From positions 1 to 38,323 of IMG/VR virus record IMGVR_UViG_3300034073_004976: 38,323 nucleotides of DNA. The stretch is one strand, 5' to 3'. Source of the DNA: a virus. Of this stretch, positions 22,864 to 31,185 are shown piece by piece. The notes below the pieces were generated by a model that ran no database searches, was not told the origin of the DNA, and saw only the letters and a program-made list of their open reading frames with translations. Both the position numbers and the translations under genes were made by a program. The first letter of the stretch is position 1. The number at the start of each line of letters is the position of its first letter.

Positions 22864-22962
22864 ATTAATCTCCATAACTTTTATGTTAATTGAGTAAACC
22901 ATCTCATATATGATACCCCAAAAAGACGAAATAACGCAAATTTTGTTTACTAGAGATTAGGC

Positions 22963-23610
22963 TTATATAAGGGTTAATGCATTTAAATTATTTATTCTAA
23001 AACCGTAGATATTTGAATGCAATATATTATTTACATGTTGTTGGCGGTAAATATTGCCATTACATATGGTTTTTATATTGGTTTTTGTTTGTAAAAATTT
23101 GCAAGCAATAATATTGTCATTTATATCGTCCAGCATCATTCCAGATGATGGTAAAATAGTATCAATATTTAGGTCTTTTAAAATTTGGCAAACTTTAGCT
23201 AGTACATCATGTCCATATCTTCTATATTCTAAGACATATCTGAGCTGAACATTATTTTTTGAACATATATCAAGATTTGTTTTTATATCTTCTCTTAATT
23301 TATCATATTTACGATTAGTTATTGCCTTAGTGGGTATCATAAGGTCTATAAAAGAAATTTTATTGGATTTAGCTAGATGCTCAACCGTATAATTTCTTGT
23401 TTTTTGGTCAGAGAGACCGTAGGGAAAATCTATAGGGCAGCCGAATTTAATGTCGCTATCTACAGAAAATAGTTCAGATCTAATATAGTTTATAGAGTAT
23501 GGTAGTAAGAATATATTTTGAAGACCATGCTTAATAGCTGTTTCGACATTAAATGTCGTTTCTGTCTCATTTATATCATAGTCATAGCAACAATATTCTA
23601 TATGTGTCAT
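22963..23610 (-). CDS. DeoC-like TIM-barrel protein lacking the Schiff-base lysine
   Basis: The 215-aa protein has the strand pattern of deoxyribose-phosphate aldolase: CPIDFPYGLSDQKTR (like VGFPLG...K), KISFIDLMIP (like EIDMVIN), VQLRYVLEYRRYG (like LKVILET) and DTILPSSGMM (like DFIKTSTGF). In the last motif the catalytic Lys of DeoC is replaced by Leu. E. coli DeoC is 259 aa, so this is a shortened relative. It may bind a sugar phosphate without aldolase activity, or use another residue. The ATG overlaps the ClpP-like stop as ATGA. Confidence 0.6.
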   Translation of the reverse strand: MTHIEYCCYDYDINETETTFNVETAIKHGLQNIFLLPYSINYIRSELFSVDSDIKFGCPIDFPYGLSDQKTRNYTVEHLAKSNKISFIDLMIPTKAITNRKYDKLREDIKTNLDICSKNNVQLRYVLEYRRYGHDVLAKVCQILKDLNIDTILPSSGMMLDDINDNIIACKFLQTKTNIKTICNGNIYRQQHVNNILHSNIYGFRINNLNALTLI

Positions 23611-24302
23611 ATTTTTTTACAGTAAGATTTGATGTAGTCTATATTTGGAAATTTTTTAGTACCAAGTACCCCATCAGCAAATCCGTAATTAACAGCTTCT
23701 TCTGCTGTTAGTATCCAATCTCTTTTTGTTGCCAATTGTGTAACGATATGTTTTTTTGCCATCATCTTTTTCCAATTTTTTTCTTTGCAAATCCTACTAT
23801 TCATACACCTTTCGGTAAAGATGTCGATCATCTTATCGCTCTCTTTTTCGCTCCACTGAACCATGCTAAGTGCCGCTTTGTGCTCGTTGTCAACACTTAT
23901 AGAACCATAATGGATTAAGAAGTTGGTGTTTGGAGTAAGTATCCTCAGGTCTGCTGCTTGTAGTAAAACACTACTACTTGATTCGACTTTTGCGTACGCT
24001 AGGATAGCTACCCTTGCTTTTGAATATTTTATTGCGTCAAAAATACCCAAACAATCTTGCCAATCTCCTCCAGGCAAGTGCATATGAACTAGTATCGGTT
24101 CTAGAGATAATAAATTAAGGTATCGTAAATTTTTTTCAAATATAACCGCGCTCTTGTAGTTTACTCCACCCTCCTCGTCACCGCCGTCTATAGAAGAGTG
24201 AAGGTAAATTTCTCTGTTTGGTATGTCTATATTATAAGAGTGAATATATCCTATATCATATTCTATGTCGGAATATTTTTTATTTTTATTCATCATCATC
24301 AT
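23607..24302 (-). CDS. ClpP-like serine protease
   Basis: The 231-aa protein has a ClpP/crotonase-type fold with a full candidate triad: Ser108 in AKVESSSSVLLQAA, aligned with GQAASMG of ClpP, His131 in FLIHYGS, and Asp195 in TKRDWILTAEEAVNYG. The oxyanion-loop phrase HMHLPGGDW matches the substrate-binding PGG turn. Phage S14 enzymes commonly serve as head maturation proteases, but no capsid gene lies beside it here, so a role in cutting host or phage proteins is also possible. The gene begins with four Met codons within the GAT repeat that ends the previous gene (17-base overlap); which ATG is used is uncertain. Confidence 0.82.
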   Translation of the reverse strand: MMMMNKNKKYSDIEYDIGYIHSYNIDIPNREIYLHSSIDGGDEEGGVNYKSAVIFEKNLRYLNLLSLEPILVHMHLPGGDWQDCLGIFDAIKYSKARVAILAYAKVESSSSVLLQAADLRILTPNTNFLIHYGSISVDNEHKAALSMVQWSEKESDKMIDIFTERCMNSRICKEKNWKKMMAKKHIVTQLATKRDWILTAEEAVNYGFADGVLGTKKFPNIDYIKSYCKKI

Positions 24303-24750
24303 TTTTATTTTCTAGAAAATTGTATATATTATTTTGAATAAGTAACATCGTGTCAGCATCATTGAATGCTTTTCCTATTGCTATTCTAAAGCGATATCTA
24401 GTAAAAATATCCAAGCACTCTACACCGTCTGTATTTTCTATGAGATCACATATTTTTGATGTTATATTAAAATTGGTATGACCCATCCAAAAATTAAAAA
24501 TTTTACCACTGGCAGTATTCTCGTTTATTGGTATGATTCCCATGGGCGTAGCTATAACTTTGATACCCTTAACAATTTTTGGTATATAGCTATTATTTTG
24601 TGGTGGCCATTCATAATCCTCACCAGGATACTCATCCTCTGGGTCAACATCAGATTGGTTGTCGTTTGTTTCGCGATAAATATCGTCGTCGATATCTTCG
24701 CCAAATGGATCAAACCATTTTTGCCATATAATAGTATTGTTTTGTTTCAT
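24286..24750 (-). CDS. Acidic phage protein of unknown function
   Basis: The 154-aa protein has a very acidic first third (DIDDDIYRETNDNQSDVDPE) and an ending of Asp repeats (KNDDDE). The middle contains KVIATPMGIIPINENTASG followed by KIFNFWMGHTNFNIT and looks like a compact alpha/beta domain. No family is assigned. There is no clear ribosome binding site, but a CTATAAT box overlaps the upstream gene's stop about 45 bases before. It is paired with the ClpP-like gene by overlap and may be its partner or substrate adaptor. Confidence 0.6.
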   Translation of the reverse strand: MKQNNTIIWQKWFDPFGEDIDDDIYRETNDNQSDVDPEDEYPGEDYEWPPQNNSYIPKIVKGIKVIATPMGIIPINENTASGKIFNFWMGHTNFNITSKICDLIENTDGVECLDIFTRYRFRIAIGKAFNDADTMLLIQNNIYNFLENKNDDDE

Positions 24751-24792
24751 ACTATGTATGATAATCGCTGGCGACCGTGGATCAATACGTAA

Positions 24793-25245
24793 TTATAGTC
24801 TAAAGACATTTAGTGGCCTAACCACTGGTAAATTTTTTGAAATATTTTTTGTTAAATCTTTTTCTAATTCATTTTCTAGTATTGGAAAAAAATATAGCAC
24901 ATTTTGTAAGAATAGTTTTTTATTTAGGTCTTTGGTGTCTTTCATCGTTTTTTCCACTAGATTTATGATTTGATCATGAACTAATCCGTTTGTTATATAG
25001 ACCAAAAAATTTGCATAGTTTTCTGCTTGATCCAGTAAAGCGTTTTGATCATTGTTGGTGTCAGAAATATCTGGAGTATTTACTAGCATTGAAATATAAT
25101 TATCTTCATATAACCCAAATATTACAGAGCCATTATCTGTGATATTTTTTTTTGTAGTGTTTTCAATATCGGGTTCGATTTTTTGAGAACTGTTTATTTT
25201 AAGCAATGTTAAAAACTTTTCGTATATTTTTAATAATATTTTCAT
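24793..25245 (-). CDS. Helical protein of unknown function
   Basis: The 150-aa protein opens with a basic amphipathic helix (ILLKIYEKFLTLLKINSS), then a beta-like segment (VIFGLYEDNYISMLVNTPDI), and a helical remainder. It overlaps the previous gene by 47 bases in another frame. No family is recognised. Confidence 0.6.
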   Translation of the reverse strand: MKILLKIYEKFLTLLKINSSQKIEPDIENTTKKNITDNGSVIFGLYEDNYISMLVNTPDISDTNNDQNALLDQAENYANFLVYITNGLVHDQIINLVEKTMKDTKDLNKKLFLQNVLYFFPILENELEKDLTKNISKNLPVVRPLNVFRL

Positions 25246-25555
25246 TATTTGTTTTATTTAGAGGAATAAAATAACCACTTGTATTAGTAACGCCAAATGG
25301 AACAATACAAAAATATGAGAGCATTAGTTTATTTTCATAATTGTCAATATCTAATGTAGTAAATTGATACATATCGCAAACTACGTCATTAAAAAATTTA
25401 GAGAACAGTTTTTTGATATTAAGCTCCATATCTTCATTAGTTGATATCGCTGCTGATGGTGGTGTTATCACATCTTCTGAAACAGACAATATCTCATAGA
25501 GCAGATTGGTCTTATTTCTTGTAAAAACATAAATACATACATTAGCTTCTATCAT
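25199..25555 (-). CDS. Small alpha/beta protein, possibly Nudix-fold
   Basis: The 118-aa protein has strand-helix spacing reminiscent of Nudix domains (VCIYVFTRNKTNLLYEILSV, then a helix EDMELNIKKLFSKFFNDVV and strands LMLSYFCIVPFGV). The Nudix box glutamates (REXXEE) are absent, so it would be catalytically inactive if related. It overlaps the sigma-factor gene end by 14 bases. Function unknown. Confidence 0.5.
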   Translation of the reverse strand: MIEANVCIYVFTRNKTNLLYEILSVSEDVITPPSAAISTNEDMELNIKKLFSKFFNDVVCDMYQFTTLDIDNYENKLMLSYFCIVPFGVTNTSGYFIPLNKTNNENIIKNIRKVFNIA

Positions 25556-26126
25556 AGGATTTAATCAGCTCCAGTCCCCTTTTGATATTTTGTCTAACAG
25601 CTTCTCTAGACACATTGAAAACCTTACCAATTTCGGATAGCGTTTTGTCTTCGAAATAATACATATATATTTGTTTTCTTTGTTTTTCGGATATGATCGA
25701 GCTATTCAAGATAGAATCTAGAGCAAAACTTAAGTCTTCTGCGCTTTCGTTCTGAATAGCTATTTCTAATGGATCTTTTTGTTTTTTATCGACAATTAAA
25801 TGAGCATGGGTATTATCGTCATTAATATAATTATCTATGCTTAGGCATTTTTGCTTTTTATATTTTGATGTAATGTATGTTTGTATGGCCCATATAGCAC
25901 ATTGATTTCTGTATGAGTACAGCGTTTTCTGTTTACCAGAAGCACCGACCCTATCAGGATCAAACCTCCAGTCGGCATACATAATAGCCGTAGCAACATC
26001 CGATATAGCCTCTTCGCTTTTAAGCATCTCAGTAGACAAACCGTTATAAAATTTTGGTGCAAATTTTGCAATAGTTTTTTTAGCTAATGAAATATATGTG
26101 GATAGAGAATCTTTTACTTCTGGCAT
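25542..26126 (-). CDS. Phage sigma factor (sigma-70 family, gp55-like)
   Basis: The 194-aa protein carries a region 2-like segment (about residues 40-90: SDVATAIMYADWRFDP and SYRNQCAIWAIQTYI) and a region 4 helix-turn-helix (about 145-190: SEKQRKQIYMYYFEDKTLSE, VFNVSREAVRQNIKRGLELI). Regions 1 and 3 are missing, as in T4 gp55-type late sigma factors, whose region 2 has a similar ADWRF...SYRNQ pattern. It probably redirects host RNA polymerase to late phage promoters. It has AAGGA 12 bases before the ATG. The GC-flanked TATAAT boxes in this window may be its targets. Confidence 0.85.
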   Translation of the reverse strand: MPEVKDSLSTYISLAKKTIAKFAPKFYNGLSTEMLKSEEAISDVATAIMYADWRFDPDRVGASGKQKTLYSYRNQCAIWAIQTYITSKYKKQKCLSIDNYINDDNTHAHLIVDKKQKDPLEIAIQNESAEDLSFALDSILNSSIISEKQRKQIYMYYFEDKTLSEIGKVFNVSREAVRQNIKRGLELIKSYDRS

Positions 26127-26172
26127 TGTTAATTTAATCCTTATGTTGTGTCCTAATAAATTTATTGATACT

Positions 26173-26901
26173 TTACTTTGTCAATTTTTTCCACTGTTCT
26201 GGATCTGGCCTATCTTTATCCCCAGGTTTAGCTGGCTTATAATTTTTTCCTTCTCGTTCTTTTTTCTTACGAATATTTTCCCATAGGCCAGGAAGATTTT
26301 TTGCTGCCTCTGCTCCTTCTGTATCGGTTTCAGTTTCGCCGAACATTAGGAAATTATGAATTGTTAGCATATAGTCTTCTGTTACGGCGATTTTACCTTG
26401 TAGCCAGCTCTCTGTCAATCTTTCTTTTACGGAAGGGTTGGATAGTGCATCTACAATCGCTTGAGCGTGTTGAGCAATAGACTGTATGGAACCCATACTC
26501 ATTTGATAAAAGTCGTACTTGTATTCCATAAGTTCCATTTCTGGGCTTTCATCTTCCATGTCTTCTACTTGTGTAAAATCGCCATCTTCTGCTTTTGCTG
26601 TTTTAATACCAAGCTTATCTTTGGTCGCTTTCGGTAAAGCAGCAACAAATTCTGGACCTTTGCGCTTAGCCATGTTGTATAATTTTTTAATAAATACATC
26701 GTAACTCATTTGTCCCTTCATGCGACCAAAATTACTGATTGCATCAGGAACATCAGATGGAGAAACAATTGGGAAAGAACGAGTTTCGGGAAATAAAAAG
26801 TCACTATCTTTAAGATCACTTCTTTTTTTACCTTTATACGTTTTTTGTGCAGCTTCTATGGAGTCCTGAATATCAGATAGTATTTCAGTATATCTTTTCA
26901 T
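26173..26901 (-). CDS. DUF6582-like phage protein
   Basis: The 242-aa protein has the phage pattern SDFLFPETRSFPIVSPSDV followed by DAISNFGRMKG (about residues 33-60), as in the DUF6582 type domain found in phage head or virion-associated proteins. The middle is acidic (EDMEDESPEMELME) and the C-terminus basic and proline-rich (KKKEREGKNYKPAKPGDK). An AAGGAAA lies before the ATG. The charge layout would suit a scaffold or core protein, but this is inference. Confidence 0.65.
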   Translation of the reverse strand: MKRYTEILSDIQDSIEAAQKTYKGKKRSDLKDSDFLFPETRSFPIVSPSDVPDAISNFGRMKGQMSYDVFIKKLYNMAKRKGPEFVAALPKATKDKLGIKTAKAEDGDFTQVEDMEDESPEMELMEYKYDFYQMSMGSIQSIAQHAQAIVDALSNPSVKERLTESWLQGKIAVTEDYMLTIHNFLMFGETETDTEGAEAAKNLPGLWENIRKKKEREGKNYKPAKPGDKDRPDPEQWKKLTK

Positions 26902-27550
26902 TGTAATATTTCCTTAGCTTTGGTTGTAAATGATTAAATAATGTTTTACTAAATATTAAAGAAGCTTTATTATCTGTGGGATAATGAACGCCTTGAATAA
27001 CTCTTGCTCTAGCCGTTTCTAATACAATATGGTCTAATTCTTTAGTATTAATCTGTTGAAATAGATGTTTAAGTATATTAGCAACTAAACTGCTATACAC
27101 CGTATGTCCAGAAGGATATGCTGCTGTATGATGAGTATCTGTTAATATAATGTCAATATCTACACCATAAATATCGGCCAATTGATTGGGTCTTGCTCTA
27201 TTCCAATAGCTTTTAGTATTTAGCAAAACAGGCTTAACTATGTCATAGAATAGGTCTATATAGTTTTGTGGATAGTTTAGCTTATATTTTTTAAGAAGTA
27301 AAATAAAGGGCTTGTCTAGGTCTTTATCAACACTATAAACTAAAGATACATCTTCTTTTGATCTGTTTTTTGTCGATTTAGAGATTAATATCAGCTCATC
27401 TCTGGTTTTATCGCTAGTGTTTTGTGGGGGAGGGTCTAGAATTTTTTTCCAGTCAAAATCAATAAGATTTGACATGGGTTTTTCTAGATATATAGTATCA
27501 TATCCAATAGAATTAATTTTATCTTTGGATAAAAAATATGGTAAATTCAT
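26885..27550 (-). CDS. PAP2-superfamily acid phosphatase
   Basis: All three PAP2 signatures are present in the 221-aa protein: KX6RP as Lys113-Arg120-Pro121 (KSYWNRARP), PSGH at 146-149 (YPSGHTVYSS), and RX5HX3D as Arg183, His189, Asp193 (ARVIQGVHYPTD). There are no membrane spans, so it resembles soluble class A phosphatases or vanadium haloperoxidase-type enzymes rather than lipid phosphatases, and it lacks a signal peptide. It may dephosphorylate nucleotides or sugar phosphates. It overlaps the next gene by 17 bases and follows the broken endonuclease. Confidence 0.88.
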   Translation of the reverse strand: MNLPYFLSKDKINSIGYDTIYLEKPMSNLIDFDWKKILDPPPQNTSDKTRDELILISKSTKNRSKEDVSLVYSVDKDLDKPFILLLKKYKLNYPQNYIDLFYDIVKPVLLNTKSYWNRARPNQLADIYGVDIDIILTDTHHTAAYPSGHTVYSSLVANILKHLFQQINTKELDHIVLETARARVIQGVHYPTDNKASLIFSKTLFNHLQPKLRKYYNEKIY

Positions 27551-27562
27551 ATTATTGCTTTT

Positions 27563-28281
27563 TTATTTTAATAATAGTCTATATACTATTGCCTTACTTT
27601 GATTAATTGTTAGTCCTGACTTTAAGGAATATTCTTTAATAATGTCTTGTTTTGATCTAGTATTTTTATTTTTGATCGACTGAAATATTTCTAGTTTTTT
27701 CTTTTTGGTTAAGCCTATATATTCTGGCTTATATAATCTAAGCCAATCTTTAAATTTTGATCTTGATATTTTATGTCTATCAGCAAAAGATTGTTGAGAT
27801 TCTAGTGGATTGGTGGCCCAAATTTCTATTAGATTTATTATTTCTGAATATGGTTTAGTTAAATTCCTATCCCTATTAGCTTTTCTAATGTTTTGATTTC
27901 TGTTAATATTTTTGAGAGCATTAGAGATTCTTTGTTTAGTTTGTTCGGTTTTTGACTTATGACACAAAGAAAGATCCTGTGCCGAAGATAAAACATTAGT
28001 TAATAATCCTCCATCAGATTTTTTACCAAACCATCTTATTAAGAATTCTTCTCTATCTTTTAGATCTTCTATATCATCAGTCTTCCATCATATTCTTAAT
28101 TCAAAATCATATTTAGCTATTATATTTAATTTTTGTGGATTAGATTTTTCTCGTCTATGATTTTTTCTCTGTGATAAAGATTTTTATCGCCACTAGCTAT
28201 TCCTATATAAAATAAATGCTCAGACAAGCTATTAGTTTTATAGGTTATATTTTTTTTATATAATCCATAAACATAGTTCAT
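27563..28281 (-). pseudogene. Decayed GIY-YIG homing endonuclease
   Basis: An ATG at 28281 opens with GIY-YIG features: MNYVYGLYKK and, after a short spacer, HLFYIGIASGDKN. The frame then shifts: one base seems lost in the A run near 28162-28168, after which the expected HRREKSNPQKLNIIAKY continues in the next frame. A TGA stop at 28088-28090 interrupts it again. Beyond the stop the same frame resumes with EEFLIRWFGKKSDGG, a NUMOD3-like KSKTEQTKQRISNALKN, and a basic DNA-binding tail to the stop at 27563. The last 135 codons could start at a TTG (27967). Two lesions argue for real decay, though the A-run change could be a sequencing error. This explains the otherwise gene-free stretch 27968-28338. 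Confidence 0.75.
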
Positions 28282-28333
28282 TTTGGTGATTCTCCAAAAC
28301 ATTATACGCCTAATCGCTAGGAGATCACCAAAA
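28281..28333 (-). promoter_or_regulatory. RBS-sequestering hairpin with internal TATAAT promoter
   Basis: On the minus strand, TTTTGGTGATCTCC (28333-28320) pairs with GGAGAATCACCAAAA (28295-28281), a 14-bp stem with one bulged A. The 3' arm contains the GGAG ribosome binding site and the first base of the ATG. The 24-base loop holds GGCGTATAATG, a good -10 box at 28306-28301. A transcript starting about 7 bases after it would lack the 5' arm and be translatable; read-through RNA would fold and hide the start. This is the arrangement known for the T4 td intron endonuclease I-TevI. Confidence 0.7.
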
Positions 28334-28338
28334 ATAAC

Positions 28339-28878
28339 TTAGTCCTCTACAGGAGAACTTGCTCTCCATTGACGACAACTCCAATATCTGGCTTTCCATT
28401 TGGGGCCGGGATTATCACAATTATGTCTTGCTCTAAAGCTTTTACGTCTAGCAGGATTGTCTCTTTTTATATCCATATCGGGGCTGCCAAAATTAACTTT
28501 GACAACATTGCCTTTTTCATTTTTTACATACACACTAAATTTTTTAGGACCATCAGGCGTTCTGAAAGGTTTATTTAAAGTTACTTTTCTGCCTTGATAT
28601 TCCGATGCAGATACGATGTTTCCTTCTTCATCATAAATTTGATTTATTTCTATGTCCCATATAAATTCGTCCCACTCATCATCCCATGAGCAATTTTTTG
28701 CGAACAGCTGATCATGTACGCGCTCTATAATTGAAGCTTTATTATCTGATGCTTGACTAAGGCATACTGCGATTCTTTGTTGTGAGTTTGGGTACTCTTT
28801 TTTCATAACATCGCTGCTCATGCAACGACTTACATATTTTTGTTTGTCTTCGCTAGGTTTTTTTTCTGGTATTGGCAT
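28339..28878 (-). CDS. Conserved phage protein (DUF6321-like) with Cys-containing C-terminus
   Basis: Start set at the ATG at 28878 with AAGGAG 8 bases upstream, just after the preceding stop, giving 179 aa. The N-terminus (MPIPEKKPSEDKQKYVSRCM, then NSQQRIAVCLSQ) and the C-terminus (ARRKSFRARHNCDNPGPK, then KARYWSCRQW) match conserved phage protein blocks of unknown function; the two Cys with adjacent His could bind metal. The middle has a short beta domain (KPFRTPDGPKKFSVYVKN). It is a probable virion or head-associated protein. Confidence 0.7.
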   Translation of the reverse strand: MPIPEKKPSEDKQKYVSRCMSSDVMKKEYPNSQQRIAVCLSQASDNKASIIERVHDQLFAKNCSWDDEWDEFIWDIEINQIYDEEGNIVSASEYQGRKVTLNKPFRTPDGPKKFSVYVKNEKGNVVKVNFGSPDMDIKRDNPARRKSFRARHNCDNPGPKWKARYWSCRQWRASSPVED

Positions 28879-28888
28879 AGTGGTCTCC

Positions 28889-29962
28889 TTAAAGACCAAT
28901 ACACCTTTGTATAGTTTTAGCGGTATTATCCCATGAGTATTTTTTAGCCGTATTGATACCATTTATATTCGTTTTTATACCGTTTTGATATACATGTCTC
29001 ATATATCCTATTGCTTGATCTATTTGTTTTTGGCTTATTTTAGCCCAATGTCCTTGGCCTTTAAACGCTTTTCCATCGAATGCTGGTTCTGTAGTATCTA
29101 TGTCGATAAGATACGAATTTTGGCTATTGCAGAATTCTGTATGGGCTGAGAAATTGGTTGCTATTACTGGCTTATTCATTGCCATGCACTCTAGTAGTTC
29201 AAGATTCCAGCCTTCTGCTCTGGATGGAAATATACCGCAATCTGCCTGGGCTATTAATTCGGCTATTTGAAAATGCGTATCTACACCATTAAATAACTTA
29301 ATGTTGTTGTGACTATAGATATTTTTCCATTTTTCTAATTCTTCTTTAGATGAGTAAGAGTTTGTGTTTTCAGACGCCAAGATCCATAGTTCTACATCTT
29401 CATTATCAGGAAATGCATCCCGAAAAATATTTAATAGTATATCATGCCCTTTTCTAATTTCCCACTTACCAATATTAAGAAAAACAAACTTATTCTTGTA
29501 TTGATATTTCTGATTAAGTTCTGCATTAAAAATATTTAGATCAACACCCAAAGGGCAAACAAAAGTCTCCGTGTCAATATTATTCTTTTCAATTATATTT
29601 TTTGCCCATTGACTAGTAACAAATAATGCATCTGGAACGGTCATGTGTTTTTTTTCAAGATCGTTAAAAGTATCAAGCTCAAAAAAAGGAAAGGCAAAAT
29701 ATTTTCCTCTACCTATTTTTTGTATAAGATCAAACTGATGCCAAATTTTAACGAAAGGGGCGTCTATATCTAAGTTATTGACGGAATTAACTACAAGCTC
29801 AGAGAAGAAATCATATTCCTTTTGATCTTCTACATAAGAGCTACCTATAGGAAAAAGACTAATATTTTTAGAAAATGTATTATATATGCTTTTAAGTATA
29901 TTTTTTGATACTATACCATATCCAGTGCTATTTATAGGACAAGAGACGTTTATATTGTTCAT
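28889..29962 (-). CDS. GT4 family glycosyltransferase
   Basis: The 357-aa GT-B enzyme has the N-terminal glycine loop INSTGYGIVSKNIL (residues 10-23), a central FLNIGKWEIRKGHDILL and the donor-binding signature FPSRAEGWNLELLECMAMN, with the EX7E pair typical of GT4. No membrane span. It probably adds a hexose from a nucleotide-sugar to a host or phage glycan. The ribosome binding site is weak (AAGG about 12 bases upstream). The 122-base gap before it (29963-30084) is AT-rich with a small dyad and no clear promoter. Confidence 0.9.
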   Translation of the reverse strand: MNNINVSCPINSTGYGIVSKNILKSIYNTFSKNISLFPIGSSYVEDQKEYDFFSELVVNSVNNLDIDAPFVKIWHQFDLIQKIGRGKYFAFPFFELDTFNDLEKKHMTVPDALFVTSQWAKNIIEKNNIDTETFVCPLGVDLNIFNAELNQKYQYKNKFVFLNIGKWEIRKGHDILLNIFRDAFPDNEDVELWILASENTNSYSSKEELEKWKNIYSHNNIKLFNGVDTHFQIAELIAQADCGIFPSRAEGWNLELLECMAMNKPVIATNFSAHTEFCNSQNSYLIDIDTTEPAFDGKAFKGQGHWAKISQKQIDQAIGYMRHVYQNGIKTNINGINTAKKYSWDNTAKTIQRCIGL

Positions 29963-30084
29963 TTTTAATATACCTTATTATGTGTGTTATTAACTTGAAT
30001 AAATATTGTTTTTACTAATTTTGTTACATATATCTATATAGAATTGGTATTATGCGATTCATAATGTTTTGCTCATTATATAGT

Positions 30085-31185
30085 TTATACGCCAAAAACT
30101 GGATTTTTGTTGGAATGAATTTGATTAACTCTATAAAATTGTCCACACTTACTCATATGCTTGATAGATCTAGCCCCTATATAACAGCAGCATGATCTTA
30201 TACCTCCTAATAATTCTTGAACCACCGTATTTGTTGTTCCTTTATAAGGGACTGTAATTTTAGTGCCTTCTGAAGCCCTATATTTTTTAATATTATCCTC
30301 ATATGTTTCTTGAGCATGATGTGTGCTCATACCATAATACGTGAAACTACCTTTAGTTTTTTTATTCGATTCTAATATTGTAGAATAATCTCCTCCAAAT
30401 TCCCATTCTCCTTCGCTCTCATCAACACCAGCAAAATATCCTCCCAGCATTACAAAATCAGCACCGCCGCATAGAGCCTTACAAACATCTCCAACGTTTT
30501 TATGACCACCATCAGAACAGATCAATCCAGGTTTTTTATCTCCGTTTTGAAGACCATGTGCCACATAAGCATTTTCTAAACAACAGCTCAACTGAGGCAA
30601 ACCGCATCCTGTCAAGAAACGAGTTGTACATGCGGACCCGCCACCAATGCCGCATTTTACAATATCTACGCCACCATAAATAATCAGTTCTTGGGTCGAA
30701 GAAGTATTGGTTATATTACCGGCTATAATAATACTTTCTGGGAAATTATCTCTTACTTTTTTACAATACTTAACAAAAACGTCCATATGTCCATTTGGTA
30801 CATCTATACAGATATTAGGCTGTATATTGATTTTATTTTTTAGTTCAAGTAAATGATTTAAGTCACTTTTTTTATATCCAATAGATACAAATGTATAATC
30901 TATATTATCTGGATAATCCTTGAAGTACTGAAATAATTCATCTACAGTATGATATTTATGTAAGCAAGCTATAATTTTATGACGAGCTAGTGCTATAGCC
31001 ATAGAAAAACTACAAAAGCTCATATTTGCACATATGATAGGTACTCCATTCCAAACTCTTGGAGAATGATAAAAGTGAAAAGTTCGACTAATATCTATAT
31101 CCGATCTACTAGTAAGGGTAGATCTTTGAGGAGCAATTAATACATCATCAAAATCAAGTTTGGTTTCATTAATTATTTTTTGCAT
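30085..31185 (-). CDS. guaC: GMP reductase
   Basis: The 366-aa protein is a member of the IMPDH/GMPR family and reads as GMP reductase, which converts GMP to IMP and ammonia with NADPH. It shows KLDFDDVLIAPQRSTLTSR at 9-27, the catalytic loop GIGGGSACTTR with Cys186 at the same position as in E. coli GuaC, YGMSTHHA at 284-291, YRASEGTKITVPYKG with Glu306, and GGIRSCCCYIGA. No CBS domains are present, which favours GMPR over IMP dehydrogenase. It overlaps the deoxyribosyltransferase-like gene by 17 bases, forming a salvage pair that could shift purine pools during infection. A base-modification role is possible but unsupported. Confidence 0.92.
   Translation of the reverse strand: MQKIINETKLDFDDVLIAPQRSTLTSRSDIDISRTFHFYHSPRVWNGVPIICANMSFCSFSMAIALARHKIIACLHKYHTVDELFQYFKDYPDNIDYTFVSIGYKKSDLNHLLELKNKINIQPNICIDVPNGHMDVFVKYCKKVRDNFPESIIIAGNITNTSSTQELIIYGGVDIVKCGIGGGSACTTRFLTGCGLPQLSCCLENAYVAHGLQNGDKKPGLICSDGGHKNVGDVCKALCGGADFVMLGGYFAGVDESEGEWEFGGDYSTILESNKKTKGSFTYYGMSTHHAQETYEDNIKKYRASEGTKITVPYKGTTNTVVQELLGGIRSCCCYIGARSIKHMSKCGQFYRVNQIHSNKNPVFGV

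Noticed and set aside
25199-25555. Active Nudix hydrolase
   Set aside because: The REXXEE metal-binding residues are missing; only a weak fold-level resemblance remains.
28088-28090. TGA recoded as Trp in the GIY-YIG gene
   Set aside because: Many genes here end in TGA within ATGA overlaps (for example at 3118, 3634, 5050, 9334, 23607), so TGA is a normal stop, and a frameshift is also needed to read this gene.
28281-28333. The hairpin as a transcription terminator
   Set aside because: No T run follows it on either strand, and the loop contains a promoter.
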